Shown here: positions 26,274 to 34,696 of the stretch, in pieces | Numbering within the stretch: position 1 is the first letter of the stretch | Layout: each line of letters begins with the position of its first letter | Assembly (NCBI GenBank): GCA_964579825.1 | Contig: CAZOHT010000022.1 | Coordinates: 1 to 63,565, forward strand | Reading direction: 5' to 3' | Length of the DNA stretch: 63,565 nt | Origin: SPCO01 sp964579825 | GTDB taxonomy: Bacteria > Chloroflexota > Limnocylindria > Limnocylindrales > CSP1-4 | Translations under genes and position numbers: made by a program | Notes under the pieces: model-generated | What the model was told of the DNA's origin: nothing | The model's input: the letters and a program-made list of their open reading frames with translations, nothing else | Database searches by the model: none

Positions 26274-27487
26274 CCGACATGACCGACCCGCTGGCCTTCC
26301 TGGACGACGAATTGGCCGAGCTCCGAGCGGCCCACCTCTATCGCCCGCTGCGGGTCATGAGCAGTGCCCAGGGACCCATCGTCTCGGTCGACCATCGACG
26401 GCTGATCAGCCTGTCATCGAACGACTACCTGGGCCTGACCCATCACCCGCGCATCCGCGAGGCGGCCGTCGAGGCCGTGCGCGAATACGGCGTCGGCAGT
26501 GGCGCGGTCCGGACGATCGCCGGGACGATGTCGATGCACGAGGACCTCGAGGCGGAGCTCGCCGCGTTCAAGGGGACGCCCGCCGTCCTGACGTTCCAGT
26601 CCGGGTTCACCGCCAACACCGGGGTCATCCCGGTCCTCACGGGCGAGGCGGACCTCATCGTGTCCGACTCGCTCAACCACGCGTCGATCATCGACGGGAT
26701 GCGACTGTCCAAGGCGCCGCGTCGGATCTATCCCCATGCCGATGTCGACGCCCTGGACGACATCCTGCGCGAGGCTCGCACCACGGGCCGGCCGGATGGA
26801 GCGGGTCCGTACCGCCTGATCCTGGTCGTCACGGACGGCGTGTTCAGCATGGATGGCGACATCGCGCCGCTGCCCGGGATCGTCGAGGCGGCCGAGCGCC
26901 ACGGCGCGGCCGTGATGGTGGACGACGCCCACGCGTCGGGCGTGCTCGGACGCGACGGTCGTGGCACGGTCGACCACTTCGGGCTCCACGGTCGGGTGGC
27001 CATCCAGGTGGGGACGTTGTCGAAGGCGGTCGGATCGCTGGGCGGATACGTCGCCGGGAGCCAGGCGCTGCGCGACATCCTGACCCAGCGCGCCCGCCCG
27101 TTCCTGTTCTCGACCTCCCACCCGCCGGCCGTCGTGGCGGCCTGTCGCGAGGCGCTGCACGTCATGCAGGAGGAGCCCGAGCTCCAGGAGCGGCTGTGGG
27201 CCAACACCGGCCGGTTCAAGTCGGGTCTGACCGACCTCGGCTTCGACACCGGGCGATCCGAGACGCCGATCACGCCGGTCATGATGGGTGACTCGGAGAC
27301 CGCCGGCCGGTTCAGCGACCGGCTGCTGGACGAGGGCGTCTTCGCCCAGCCGGTCGTCTTCCCGACTGTCGCCATCGACAAGGCGCGCCTGCGCACGATC
27401 GTGACAGCGGCACACTCGGAAGGCCAGCTGGATCTCGCCCTCGCCGCCTTCCAGAAGGTCGGACGCGAACTGGGCGTGATCGCCTGA
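26270..27487 (+). CDS. kbl: 2-amino-3-ketobutyrate CoA ligase
   Basis: 405 residues. A PLP enzyme of the alpha-oxoamine synthase family that splits 2-amino-3-ketobutyrate with CoA into glycine and acetyl-CoA. PLP-binding Lys252 lies in GTLSKAVGSLGGY; DDAHASG and SNDYLGL are also present. A close relative, 8-amino-7-oxononanoate synthase (BioF), has the same signatures, but the overlap with tdh decides for Kbl. The product glycine can feed C1-folate metabolism, the main theme of this window. Confidence 0.93.
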   Translation: MTDMTDPLAFLDDELAELRAAHLYRPLRVMSSAQGPIVSVDHRRLISLSSNDYLGLTHHPRIREAAVEAVREYGVGSGAVRTIAGTMSMHEDLEAELAAFKGTPAVLTFQSGFTANTGVIPVLTGEADLIVSDSLNHASIIDGMRLSKAPRRIYPHADVDALDDILREARTTGRPDGAGPYRLILVVTDGVFSMDGDIAPLPGIVEAAERHGAAVMVDDAHASGVLGRDGRGTVDHFGLHGRVAIQVGTLSKAVGSLGGYVAGSQALRDILTQRARPFLFSTSHPPAVVAACREALHVMQEEPELQERLWANTGRFKSGLTDLGFDTGRSETPITPVMMGDSETAGRFSDRLLDEGVFAQPVVFPTVAIDKARLRTIVTAAHSEGQLDLALAAFQKVGRELGVIA

Positions 27488-27512
27488 TGGGGTCGACGCA
27501 GCGGGCCGGGGC

Positions 27513-28361
27513 GTGACCGCGGACGGCATCGAGGTCCTGGATCTCCCGCTCGACGCGCACCTGCACACGGATCTCTCGCCGGACAGCGATGTCCCGATCG
27601 ACGTGTATGCGGCCGCCGCCGCGGCACGGGGCGTGGCCGAACTGGCCATCACCGATCATGTCGACTTCGAGCGCGGCGCCCCCGCCTACGACCACACCAC
27701 CTTCGAGCAACGGGAGCGGACGGTGCGCGCGGCCGCCGAGCGCTGGGCCGACCACGGGGTCACGATCCGGTTCGGGGTGGAGCTGACCTACGACCGGAGC
27801 TGGGAACCGGCCATCCGCGACCACCTGGCCCGCCACCGGTACGACTTCACGATCGGCTCCGTGCACGATCGCGTCGAGTCGCCGTACAGCCGGAGGCACG
27901 TCGCGGCGTGGGTCGGTGGTCGCACCCTGGCTGACATCGTGGCGCCGTCCTTCGTCGAGGTCGCGGCTGCCGCGCGGTCCGGGCTGTTCGACACCATCGG
28001 CCACATCGACGTCGTCAAGCGCTACCTGTGGCCACACGTGTTGCCGGAGGCGCTTGCGGGCGCACCGGAGTTGTACGACCCGATCCTCCACGCCCTCGTC
28101 GAGAGCGGGACGGCCCTGGAGGTCAACACGAGTGGGTTGCGTCACCCGGTCCAGGAGACGTACCCGTCGGCGGCGATCGTCGCCCGGTATCGAGACGTCG
28201 GTGGCGAGCGGGTGACGGTCGGGTCCGACGCCCATCGAGCCCACCACTTCGGCTCCGGCCTGGCGGACGGATACGCCTATGCCGCGGCCGCCGGGCTCGA
28301 CCGGCTCACGTTCGGTCGTGCCGGGCGGACCGTGGCCATCCCGGCCAGGTTCACCCGATGA
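27513..28361 (+). CDS. PHP-domain phosphatase, histidinol-phosphatase (HisK) type
   Basis: 282 residues. Metal-binding motifs of the PHP fold are visible: DAHLHTDLS (His16, His18), ITDHVDFE, GVELTY, SVHD and the C-terminal GSDAHRAHHFG. The overall pattern fits HisJ/HisK-type histidinol-phosphate phosphatases, which make histidinol in histidine synthesis; other phosphoesterases of the superfamily are possible. It starts at the GTG at 27513, 25 nt after kbl, and overlaps the next gene by 4 nt (ATGA). Confidence 0.83.
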   Translation: MTADGIEVLDLPLDAHLHTDLSPDSDVPIDVYAAAAAARGVAELAITDHVDFERGAPAYDHTTFEQRERTVRAAAERWADHGVTIRFGVELTYDRSWEPAIRDHLARHRYDFTIGSVHDRVESPYSRRHVAAWVGGRTLADIVAPSFVEVAAAARSGLFDTIGHIDVVKRYLWPHVLPEALAGAPELYDPILHALVESGTALEVNTSGLRHPVQETYPSAAIVARYRDVGGERVTVGSDAHRAHHFGSGLADGYAYAAAAGLDRLTFGRAGRTVAIPARFTR

Positions 28362-29134
28362 CGCCCGCCGCAGCCGGATTCGAGCTGGATGTCCTGGGCG
28401 CCGGCCCCGCGTTCACGGACCGGATCGGGGCGACCGGGGCGGCGTACCTGCTGCGCCATCCGGCCGGAGACCTCCTGCTCGATCTCGGCCAGGGATCGTT
28501 CCCCCGCCTGGCGGCGACCATGGAGCCCGGCGACCTGCTGGCGGTCGTCATCTCGCATCTGCACCCCGATCACTTCGTCGACCTTGTGCCGCTCCGTCAC
28601 TATCTGCGCTGGCACCTGACCCCATCGCGCCGGGTCCGCGTCCTGGGTCCAGCCGGCCTCGGCGAGCGCCTCGATGGCCTGCACGCGGAACCCGGCTTCA
28701 GCGCGGCGACCCTGGACGTCGAACGGCTGTCGGTCGGGACGAGGCGGATCGGGCCGTTCACCGTGGAGGCCGCGCTCGTCGCGCACACGGACGAGAGCTA
28801 CGGGTTCCGCGTCTCCGTGGACGACGGTCCGGGCCTGGTCTATTCGGGAGACTGCGGCCGGGCCGAGGACCTGGATCGACTGATCCGACCCGGCGATACG
28901 CTCCTGTGCGAGGTGTCGTTCGGAGCGGGACCCGTGCCCGGCGATGCGTCGCACCTGGACGGGCCGGGCGTCGGCGCGCTCGCCGCGCGGACGAAGGTCG
29001 ACCGCGTGCTGCTGACGCATCTGCTGATGGACCGAGACCGGGATGCCACCATCGCGTCGGTCCAGGCGGGGTTCGACGGGCCGGTCCGCTTCGTGGACCC
29101 GGGCGACCGGGTCGAGCTCCCGACGACGACATGA
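28358..29134 (+). CDS. MBL-fold metallo-hydrolase
   Basis: 258 residues. The metallo-beta-lactamase fold is complete, with HLHPDH (His67, His69, Asp71, His72), a SGDCG strand and LLTHLLMDRD near the C-terminus. Resembles the RNase Z-like branch of small MBL enzymes, but lacks the long exosite arm of true RNase Z. It overlaps the PHP gene and is the last gene of the tdh-kbl cluster; a terminator follows at once. Substrate not known. Confidence 0.82.
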   Translation: MTPAAAGFELDVLGAGPAFTDRIGATGAAYLLRHPAGDLLLDLGQGSFPRLAATMEPGDLLAVVISHLHPDHFVDLVPLRHYLRWHLTPSRRVRVLGPAGLGERLDGLHAEPGFSAATLDVERLSVGTRRIGPFTVEAALVAHTDESYGFRVSVDDGPGLVYSGDCGRAEDLDRLIRPGDTLLCEVSFGAGPVPGDASHLDGPGVGALAARTKVDRVLLTHLLMDRDRDATIASVQAGFDGPVRFVDPGDRVELPTTT

Positions 29135-29135
29135 A

Positions 29136-29165
29136 ACGGCCGGGCCACGTGGGCCCGGCCGTCTT
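29136..29165 (+). terminator. terminator hairpin between convergent genes
   Basis: ACGGCCGGGCC (29136-29146), loop ACGTG, GGCCCGGCCGT (29152-29162), then CTT. It is an 11-bp G+C stem that also folds on the other strand, so it can end both the MBL operon and the convergent surface-protein gene. Confidence 0.75.
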
Positions 29166-29206
29166 CAGCGAACTGGGATCGGAGCGCCGAGCGCTCCTGG
29201 ATCGAG

Positions 29207-29836
29207 CTAGTCGCGGTTCCTGGCGCGCTTGACCCCCAGGGTCGCCGGCGTCAGGAGCAGGACCGCGGCGAGCAGGCCGCCCATCGCGACGAGCGCGATC
29301 GGAAGGCCGCCGGTGCCGGTGCTGGAACCGCCCGACAGGCCGTCGGTCGGCGGCAGGGTGACACTCGGGGTGCCGGTCTCCGCTTCGGTCTCACCGGTCG
29401 GCTCATCGCTCGGAGTCTCGCTCTCCTCGTCCGAGGGGCTCGCCGTCTCTTCGTCGGTCGGGCTGGCCGTCTCCTCGTCCGTGGGGCTGGCCGTCTCTTC
29501 GTCGGTCGGGCTGGCCGTCTCCTCGTCGGTGGGCGATGCGGTCTCTTCGTCCGTCGGAGACGCGGTCTCCTCGTCGGTCGGGCTGGCCGTCTCTTCGTCG
29601 GTCGGAGACGCGGTCTCCTCGTCGGTCGGGCTGGCCGACTCGTCGTCGGACGCCGTGGCCGTGGGCTCCTCGTCGGACGCCGTGGCCGTGGGCTCCTCGT
29701 CGGACGCCGTCGCGGTCGGGCAATCGACCGGGTAGTTCTCGGTCTCGCAGTTCGGCTCGCCGGCGAAGACCATCCCGGTCGCCCCGAGCGACAGGGCGAG
29801 AGCGCACAGCAGCGCTGCCAAGGTGCGGAGTTTCAT
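29207..29836 (-). CDS. secreted repeat-stalk protein with LPPTDG motif and C-terminal anchor
   Basis: 209 residues. Signal peptide (1-26, cut near VFAGE), then a short Cys pair (C30, C39), TATASDEEP repeats (41-68), eight perfect SPTDEETA octads (69-132), an acidic linker, LPPTDG at 161-166, a hydrophobic helix (178-202) and a KRARNRD tail. This order (stalk, LPxT-like motif, helix, basic tail) is that of a sortase-sorted wall protein, though the motif is LPPTDG and not LPxTG. The repeats are highly charged and probably extended. A ribosome-binding site AGGAG lies 8 nt before the ATG at 29836. The next gene is a shorter relative with the same C-terminal module. Confidence 0.78.
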   Translation of the reverse strand: MKLRTLAALLCALALSLGATGMVFAGEPNCETENYPVDCPTATASDEEPTATASDEEPTATASDDESASPTDEETASPTDEETASPTDEETASPTDEETASPTDEETASPTDEETASPTDEETASPTDEETASPSDEESETPSDEPTGETEAETGTPSVTLPPTDGLSGGSSTGTGGLPIALVAMGGLLAAVLLLTPATLGVKRARNRD

Positions 29837-29974
29837 CGATAGGTCTCCTGATCCCTCTGGATCGCGATGGATGGGTGACCAGGGAAGACTCCCCGGCCCG
29901 GATGGATGGCCTTCGATCCGGCGCCCCCTCGATGATCTGTCGCCCGATCCAAGACCTGGGCATGGTCGCATGTC

Positions 29975-29995
29975 GTACTAGCCCGCGTCTAGTAC
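29975..29995. promoter_or_regulatory. inverted repeat upstream of the surface-protein gene
   Basis: GTACTAG (29975-29981), 7-nt spacer, CTAGTAC (29989-29995): a perfect inverted repeat, about 140 bp upstream of the start at 29836. Its A/T-rich arms stand out from the G+C-rich surroundings, as expected of a protein-binding site. Confidence 0.45.
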
Positions 29996-30124
29996 TTTCG
30001 ACCACACCAGACCGCACCACCGGTCGGCGGACGACACCGAACGGCACAGGGTCTGGTGCGTCCTGTCAACGCGCGAGCCGCGACCATCCGCCGCGAGCGA
30101 GCGCGCGGGTGATCGATGGCTGAC

Positions 30125-30715
30125 CTAGCGACGAGGTCGTCGGCCGGGCGGTCGGCGCCGGATCCCGTCGGACGGGGTCACGAACAGCAGGGCGGTCAGG
30201 ACCGCGGCGAGGATCAGCAGGACCATGGACACGCTGGTGCCGATCGGCCCGCCCAGGGCGCCGGTCAGGCCGTCGGTCGGCGGCAGGGTGCGGCCTGGCG
30301 TGCCGGTCTCGGTCTCGACGGTGCTCGTCGGGGTCGAGGTCGAATGGTCGCTCGGCGTCGAGCTGGGTCCGCCGCTGGGCGACCCGCTCGGCGTGCCGCT
30401 CGGCGGGATGCTCGGCGTGCCGCTCGGCGGGATGCTCGGGCTGCCGCTGGGCGGCGTGCTGGGCGGGGTACTCGGAGGCGTACTTGGCGTCTGGCTGGGC
30501 GGCGAGCTCGGCGTGCCACTCGGGGGCGTCGTGGGCGTCCCCGTCGGCTCGTCGCTGGGTGTCCCCGTCGGCTCGTCGCTGGGTGTCCCCGTCGGCTCGT
30601 CGGAGGGCGTGGCGCTCGGGTGCGTCCCATGACCCGCAGCGACCGGTGCCGCCGTCGGGACGAGGAACGCCCCGATGACCAGGCCGACGACGACCAGCCA
30701 CGCCAGGCGTCGCAT
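30125..30715 (-). CDS. secreted Ser/Pro/Thr repeat-stalk protein with LPPTDG motif
   Basis: 196 residues. Signal peptide (1-28), then TPSDEPTG repeats (36-59) and a long stalk of Thr-Pro-Pro-Ser units (60-125), the segment ETGTPGRTLPPTDGLTG with LPPTDG at 144-149, a hydrophobic helix (about 163-180) and a strongly basic tail (IRRRPPGRRPRR). The module ETGTPxxTLPPTDGLxG is almost the same in the neighbouring gene although the stalks differ, so the C-terminus is the conserved functional part. The function is probably structural on the cell surface. Confidence 0.75.
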   Translation of the reverse strand: MRRLAWLVVVGLVIGAFLVPTAAPVAAGHGTHPSATPSDEPTGTPSDEPTGTPSDEPTGTPTTPPSGTPSSPPSQTPSTPPSTPPSTPPSGSPSIPPSGTPSIPPSGTPSGSPSGGPSSTPSDHSTSTPTSTVETETGTPGRTLPPTDGLTGALGGPIGTSVSMVLLILAAVLTALLFVTPSDGIRRRPPGRRPRR

Positions 30716-31053
30716 GGGACTCGTCCGGCGTCGGGCGGGGCGGGAGGACATTCGGTGGGAAGACCCCGGGCTGGGAGACCGTGCGGCCTCATTCGAGATG
30801 GATCGGACGACGGGTGTCGAGCGACGTCCGGCGGACCACGCCATCGTCCCATGGCCCGAGGGCGAGCGTCTGATCGCGAGCGCGGGTCGTCACGCTCAGT
30901 CCGGCGGGACGAGCCCGAGGCGTTGCTTCAGGTCAACACTTCTTGTGCGGTCTGGGGTGGTCTGGGGTGGTCCGGGGTGGTCGCCGACCGCCGGCGCGCG
31001 CGGCCTCCCCGGTCACGCCCGCGACGCGTCCGGCGCGGCTAGGATTGCGTCCC
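30716..31053. promoter_or_regulatory. intergenic region with 10-bp repeats, divergent promoters
   Basis: Contains three tandem copies of GTCTGGGGTG (30950-30979, the last with one change) and a TAGGAT box (31040-31045) 8 nt before the argS start. No coding sequence is recognised. The repeats may be a site for a regulator or a minisatellite. Confidence 0.5.
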
Positions 31054-32745
31054 ATGTCTGCCGACCCGTCCATCCGCGACCAGGCCCGCCAGGCCGTCGA
31101 ACGCGCCTGGCTCCGCGCCGTGGCGCAGGGCCGGCTGCCGGCACGCTCGGACGATGCGCCACCGCCCACCGTGGAGATCGATCGACCGGCCAACAGCGAT
31201 CACGGCGACCTCGCGACGAACCTCGCCATGAAGCTGGCTCGGCCGCTCCGACTGTCACCGCTCGCGATCGCCACCGCCATCGCCGCCGAACTTGACGCCG
31301 AGGCGAGTGCGGACCCGGCGTCCACGCCGGTCGATCGCGCCGTCGTCGCACCGCCGGGGTTCATCAACCTGCACCTCTCGGACACCGCGCTCGAGCGGAT
31401 GATCGGGACCGTGCTGACCGCGCCAACCGAGTGGGGTCGTTCCGCCAGCCTGACCGACGCCAGGGTCGTCAACGTCGAGTTCGTCTCGGCCAATCCGACC
31501 GGGCCGCTGCACGTCGGCAACGCCCGCGGGGCGTTCGTCGGCGATCTCCTGTGCCGCGTCCTGGAGGCCGGCGGCCAGCGGGTCACGCGCGAGTACTACT
31601 TCAACGACTCCGGCGGCCAGATCAGCATCCTTGGCGCGTCCGTTGCGGCCCTGCATCGCGGCGAGCCGCTGCCCGAGGATGGCTACAAGGGCGATTACGT
31701 GGCCGAGCTGTCGGCGACGCTCCCGGCGGACGTCTGGGCGACCGCCACGGCGGCAGGCGCGGACACCGCGGACGTGGTCGGACGCTGGGCGGCGGGCCGC
31801 GTCCGCGAAGCGATCGAGCGAAGCCTGGAGGCGCTGGGCGTTCACTTCGACGTCTGGACGAGCGAAGCCCGCCTGCACGCCGAAGGCTGGGTGGGTCGTG
31901 CCGTCGAACGCCTCCGCGAGCGCGGCCACGTCTACGAGGAGGATGGGGCGCTGTGGTTTCGATCCACCGCCTTCGGCGACGACAAGGATCGCGTCGTCAT
32001 CCGCTCGAACGGCGAGCCGACCTACTTCGCCGCGGACATCGGCTACGTGACCGAGAAGTTCAGCCGCGGCTTCGACCACCTCATCTACATCTGGGGCTCG
32101 GACCACCACGGGACGGTCGCCCGGGTCCGCAACGCGGCCGAGGCCATGGGCTACGACCGCGAGCACGTCCAGATGCTCCTCTACTCCTGGGTCCGCTTCG
32201 TGCGGGACGGCCAGGAGGTCTCGATGAGCAAGCGGGCCGGTGAGTTCATCACGCTCGACGACCTGCTGGCCGAGGTCGGACCGGACGCGGCCCGTTGGTT
32301 CTTCGCGTCACGCGGCGTGACGTCGGCGATCGACTTCGACATCGAGCTGGCCAAGAAGCAGTCGAACGAGAACCCGGTCTACTACGTCCAGTACGCCCAT
32401 GCCCGGATCGCGTCCATCCTGCGCAAGGCCGGCGAGGTGGGCCTGACCCCGGCCACCGACGTCTCGGGCACGCTCGGGGACGCGCCGGACGCAGCCCTGG
32501 CACGGGCCGTCGTGCGCTACCCGGAAGTCGTCGCGGACGCGGTGGCCGCGGAGGAGACGCAGGGCATCACCGCCTACGCCACGGAGCTGGCGACGGTCTT
32601 CCACGCGTTCTATCGCGATGCCCGGGTCGTGGACGTCGCAGCCCCCGAGCGATCGGCGGCCCGGCTGGCCCTGGCCCGAGCGACCCAGATCACCCTGGCC
32701 AGCGCCCTGGCCCTGCTCGGGATCTCGGCCCCCGAGTCGATGTAG
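31054..32745 (+). CDS. argS: arginyl-tRNA synthetase
   Basis: 563 residues, a full-length class I synthetase. The N-terminal Add-1 domain that recognises the tRNA D-loop is followed by FVSANPTGPLHVGN (HIGH-type motif), the catalytic domain with YYFNDSG, SMSKRAG near 393 (KMSKS-type) and a C-terminal helical anticodon-binding domain. It charges tRNA-Arg. The ATG at 31054 stands 8 nt after TAGGAT (31040-31045), so the mRNA is probably leaderless. The stop lies 30 nt before a 100-N gap, but the protein is complete; the piece of its 3' end repeated after the gap is an assembly effect, not a second gene. Confidence 0.96.
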   Translation: MSADPSIRDQARQAVERAWLRAVAQGRLPARSDDAPPPTVEIDRPANSDHGDLATNLAMKLARPLRLSPLAIATAIAAELDAEASADPASTPVDRAVVAPPGFINLHLSDTALERMIGTVLTAPTEWGRSASLTDARVVNVEFVSANPTGPLHVGNARGAFVGDLLCRVLEAGGQRVTREYYFNDSGGQISILGASVAALHRGEPLPEDGYKGDYVAELSATLPADVWATATAAGADTADVVGRWAAGRVREAIERSLEALGVHFDVWTSEARLHAEGWVGRAVERLRERGHVYEEDGALWFRSTAFGDDKDRVVIRSNGEPTYFAADIGYVTEKFSRGFDHLIYIWGSDHHGTVARVRNAAEAMGYDREHVQMLLYSWVRFVRDGQEVSMSKRAGEFITLDDLLAEVGPDAARWFFASRGVTSAIDFDIELAKKQSNENPVYYVQYAHARIASILRKAGEVGLTPATDVSGTLGDAPDAALARAVVRYPEVVADAVAAEETQGITAYATELATVFHAFYRDARVVDVAAPERSAARLALARATQITLASALALLGISAPESM

Positions 32746-32775
32746 CCGGGCGGTCCCGGTCGGCTGCGCCCGGAT

Positions 32776-32875
32776 NNNNNNNNNNNNNNNNNNNNNNNNN
32801 NNNNNNNNNNNNNNNNNNNNNNNNNNNNNNNNNNNNNNNNNNNNNNNNNNNNNNNNNNNNNNNNNNNNNNNNNNN
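32776..32875. other. assembly gap (100 N) downstream of argS
   Basis: Exactly 100 N. The 55 bp before it (32721-32775, containing the last codons of argS) are identical to the 55 bp after it (32876-32930). The second copy is best read as a k-mer overlap between two contigs. Confidence 0.97.
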
Positions 32876-32930
32876 GATCTCGGCCCCCGAGTCGATGTAG
32901 CCGGGCGGTCCCGGTCGGCTGCGCCCGGAT

Positions 32931-33240
32931 CGACTCGCCGGTGTCGGTCCCGTCGTCGGATCGACCCAGGTCGTTCGGTTGGGTGGGCGCTCAAGCCGAT
33001 CGAACGGCGCCCCTTGATCAGGTGAGCTGATCGCGATCGCCGTGAGCGAGCGTGGTCGATCTCGATGTCCGCCAGCTCGGCGCGTCGAGCCAGCGTGTGT
33101 CGATCCGATCCGATGAGTCAGGCTGGTCGGCGTGCACGAGCGCTCGGCGAGGGTCTAGGGTCCGGGGCAGCGGCAGGCTGCTCGGCGAGGGTCCCGGGCC
33201 CCGGCGCAGCGGCAGGCTGGTCGGCAGGCGGGTCGGCCGC
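32931..33240. repeat. non-coding stretch with a 38-bp imperfect tandem repeat
   Basis: The block GCTCGGCGAGGGTC..CAGCGGCAGGCT occurs at 33142 and again at 33180. Nearby are short repeats of GGCTGGTCGG. No coding sequence, RNA or promoter is recognised between argS and the lipoprotein stop. Confidence 0.55.
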
Positions 33241-34551
33241 CTAGCCAGCCAGCTCGAGGACGTTCGCGACCTGGCTCATCGTGGCCGCATCGCTCGCGAC
33301 GAGGACCCAGCGGGTCGTCCCACCCGTGCCGGGCACGAGCTGGGCCACCCCACCGGCCTTGGCCAGGGCCGTCGTCGCGGCCGCCTCGAACGCGTCGGCA
33401 TCCGCCTCGGTGTCCCAGACCGTGTGCCAGGCCAGGGCCCAGGTATCACCGGGACCGTCGATGACGGCCAGGCGGTCGCCGCCCCAGCCGGCCGCCGCAT
33501 CGAGCGCCGCGGCCTGTGCGACACCGCCCTCGCGCAACCAGATGCCGGTCTGGAACTCCCCGAACGTGTCCAGCAGCGGGACCGTCCAGCCGGTCCCGAG
33601 CCGGGCCTCGAGGTCCGCCGGCAACTGGACCTCGATGGGCGGCTCGTCCGCGGCGTACGTGTCGGGATGGAGGATCTGCTCGGTGGACACGGGCAGCCGG
33701 TCGTACAGCGCATCCACCCCGGCCCATCCGTCCGTCGACTGCACCCCCTGGACGAACTGCATGCCGGTCGTGTACGGGAAGAGGAGCGTCTCCTTCATGA
33801 TCGCCGGGATCCGGGCCATCAACTCGGCCTGAGCCGGATCGGAACCGGCCTGCACGATGTCGGCGAGGTCCTGCGTCGTCGCGTGAGCGATGGCCCACTG
33901 GGTCATGAGGATGGTCGCATCGCCCTCGTAGACGGCCTGGCGGCCCATGATCCAGTCGCTCCGATCCAGGACGTCTTCCTGATCCTTGAAGACGGTCCAG
34001 GTCTGGTCCTGCAGGGCGTGGGTGAACTCGTGGGCGAAGGTGATCTTCTCGTTGCCGCCGATGGCGCCGGTGCGCGACACGACGTAGAGCTTGCCCTGGT
34101 CGTCGCGGTAGAACCCAGCGACACCGCCGCTCAGGAGATCGAGGCTCAGGTCGCGCAGGCTGCCGTCCTGGGGCATGAGCCCGAGCGCCTTGTACAACCG
34201 CTCGTTGGCGGCGAGGTACTCGGGCGGGGTCTCCTCGTCGAACTGCTTCGTCAGCATCTCGCGCAGCTCAGACTCGCTGATCTGCTGACGATCGACCGGC
34301 TTGGTGGGCTGCAGGTCGCGGATCGCGATGACCTCCTGCTCGATGGTGTCGTAGATGGCGTCCGCGTCCTGACTGGCCGCGGGCGTCGCCGAAGCGGTCG
34401 GCGCGGCGGTGGCCGACGGCGCGGCCGTCGAGCTCGGCGTCGGACTCGGGGTAGCGGACCCGCACGCGATCAGCACCAGCGCCAGGACGAGCAGGAGGGT
34501 GCCGCGGCGGGCGTGGACGGACGGCAGGCGGGGCGGTCGGGGGTCGTACAT
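33241..34551 (-). CDS. lipoprotein with HExxH zinc-peptidase-like motif
   Basis: 436 residues. A signal with lipobox LVLIAC (Cys30) precedes a Ser/Thr/Ala/Pro linker (31-60). The mature domain has HEFTH at 174-178 in FAHEFTHALQDQ, the helix expected of a zincin, and a candidate third ligand Glu209 in YEGDA about 31 residues later, the gluzincin spacing. The C-terminal third (about 330-436) looks like a separate alpha/beta domain. It would be an extracellular membrane-tethered metallopeptidase or an inactive relative. I do not recognise a named family. The gene stands alone on the minus strand. Confidence 0.75.
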   Translation of the reverse strand: MYDPRPPRLPSVHARRGTLLLVLALVLIACGSATPSPTPSSTAAPSATAAPTASATPAASQDADAIYDTIEQEVIAIRDLQPTKPVDRQQISESELREMLTKQFDEETPPEYLAANERLYKALGLMPQDGSLRDLSLDLLSGGVAGFYRDDQGKLYVVSRTGAIGGNEKITFAHEFTHALQDQTWTVFKDQEDVLDRSDWIMGRQAVYEGDATILMTQWAIAHATTQDLADIVQAGSDPAQAELMARIPAIMKETLLFPYTTGMQFVQGVQSTDGWAGVDALYDRLPVSTEQILHPDTYAADEPPIEVQLPADLEARLGTGWTVPLLDTFGEFQTGIWLREGGVAQAAALDAAAGWGGDRLAVIDGPGDTWALAWHTVWDTEADADAFEAAATTALAKAGGVAQLVPGTGGTTRWVLVASDAATMSQVANVLELAG

Positions 34552-34696
34552 CGGCGGGATTGTCGCACGGGTCGCCGTTTCGGCCTCCCGTACGGTCGGC
34601 GGGCCCGGACCAGGACCCAGGGCCGATCCGAGCGCGTATCGCTTTCTTAATCGCTTGCGGACTCGACCCTGAACCAGCGCGCCCTACTGTTCGGGA

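Noticed and set aside
26270..27487. BioF (8-amino-7-oxononanoate synthase) as the identity of this gene
   Set aside because: It shares signatures with BioF, but the 4-nt overlap with tdh and absence of other biotin genes point to Kbl.
32876..32930. Second copy of the argS 3' end after the gap
   Set aside because: It is exactly the 55 bp that precede the gap, the sign of a k-mer overlap, and has no upstream coding sequence.
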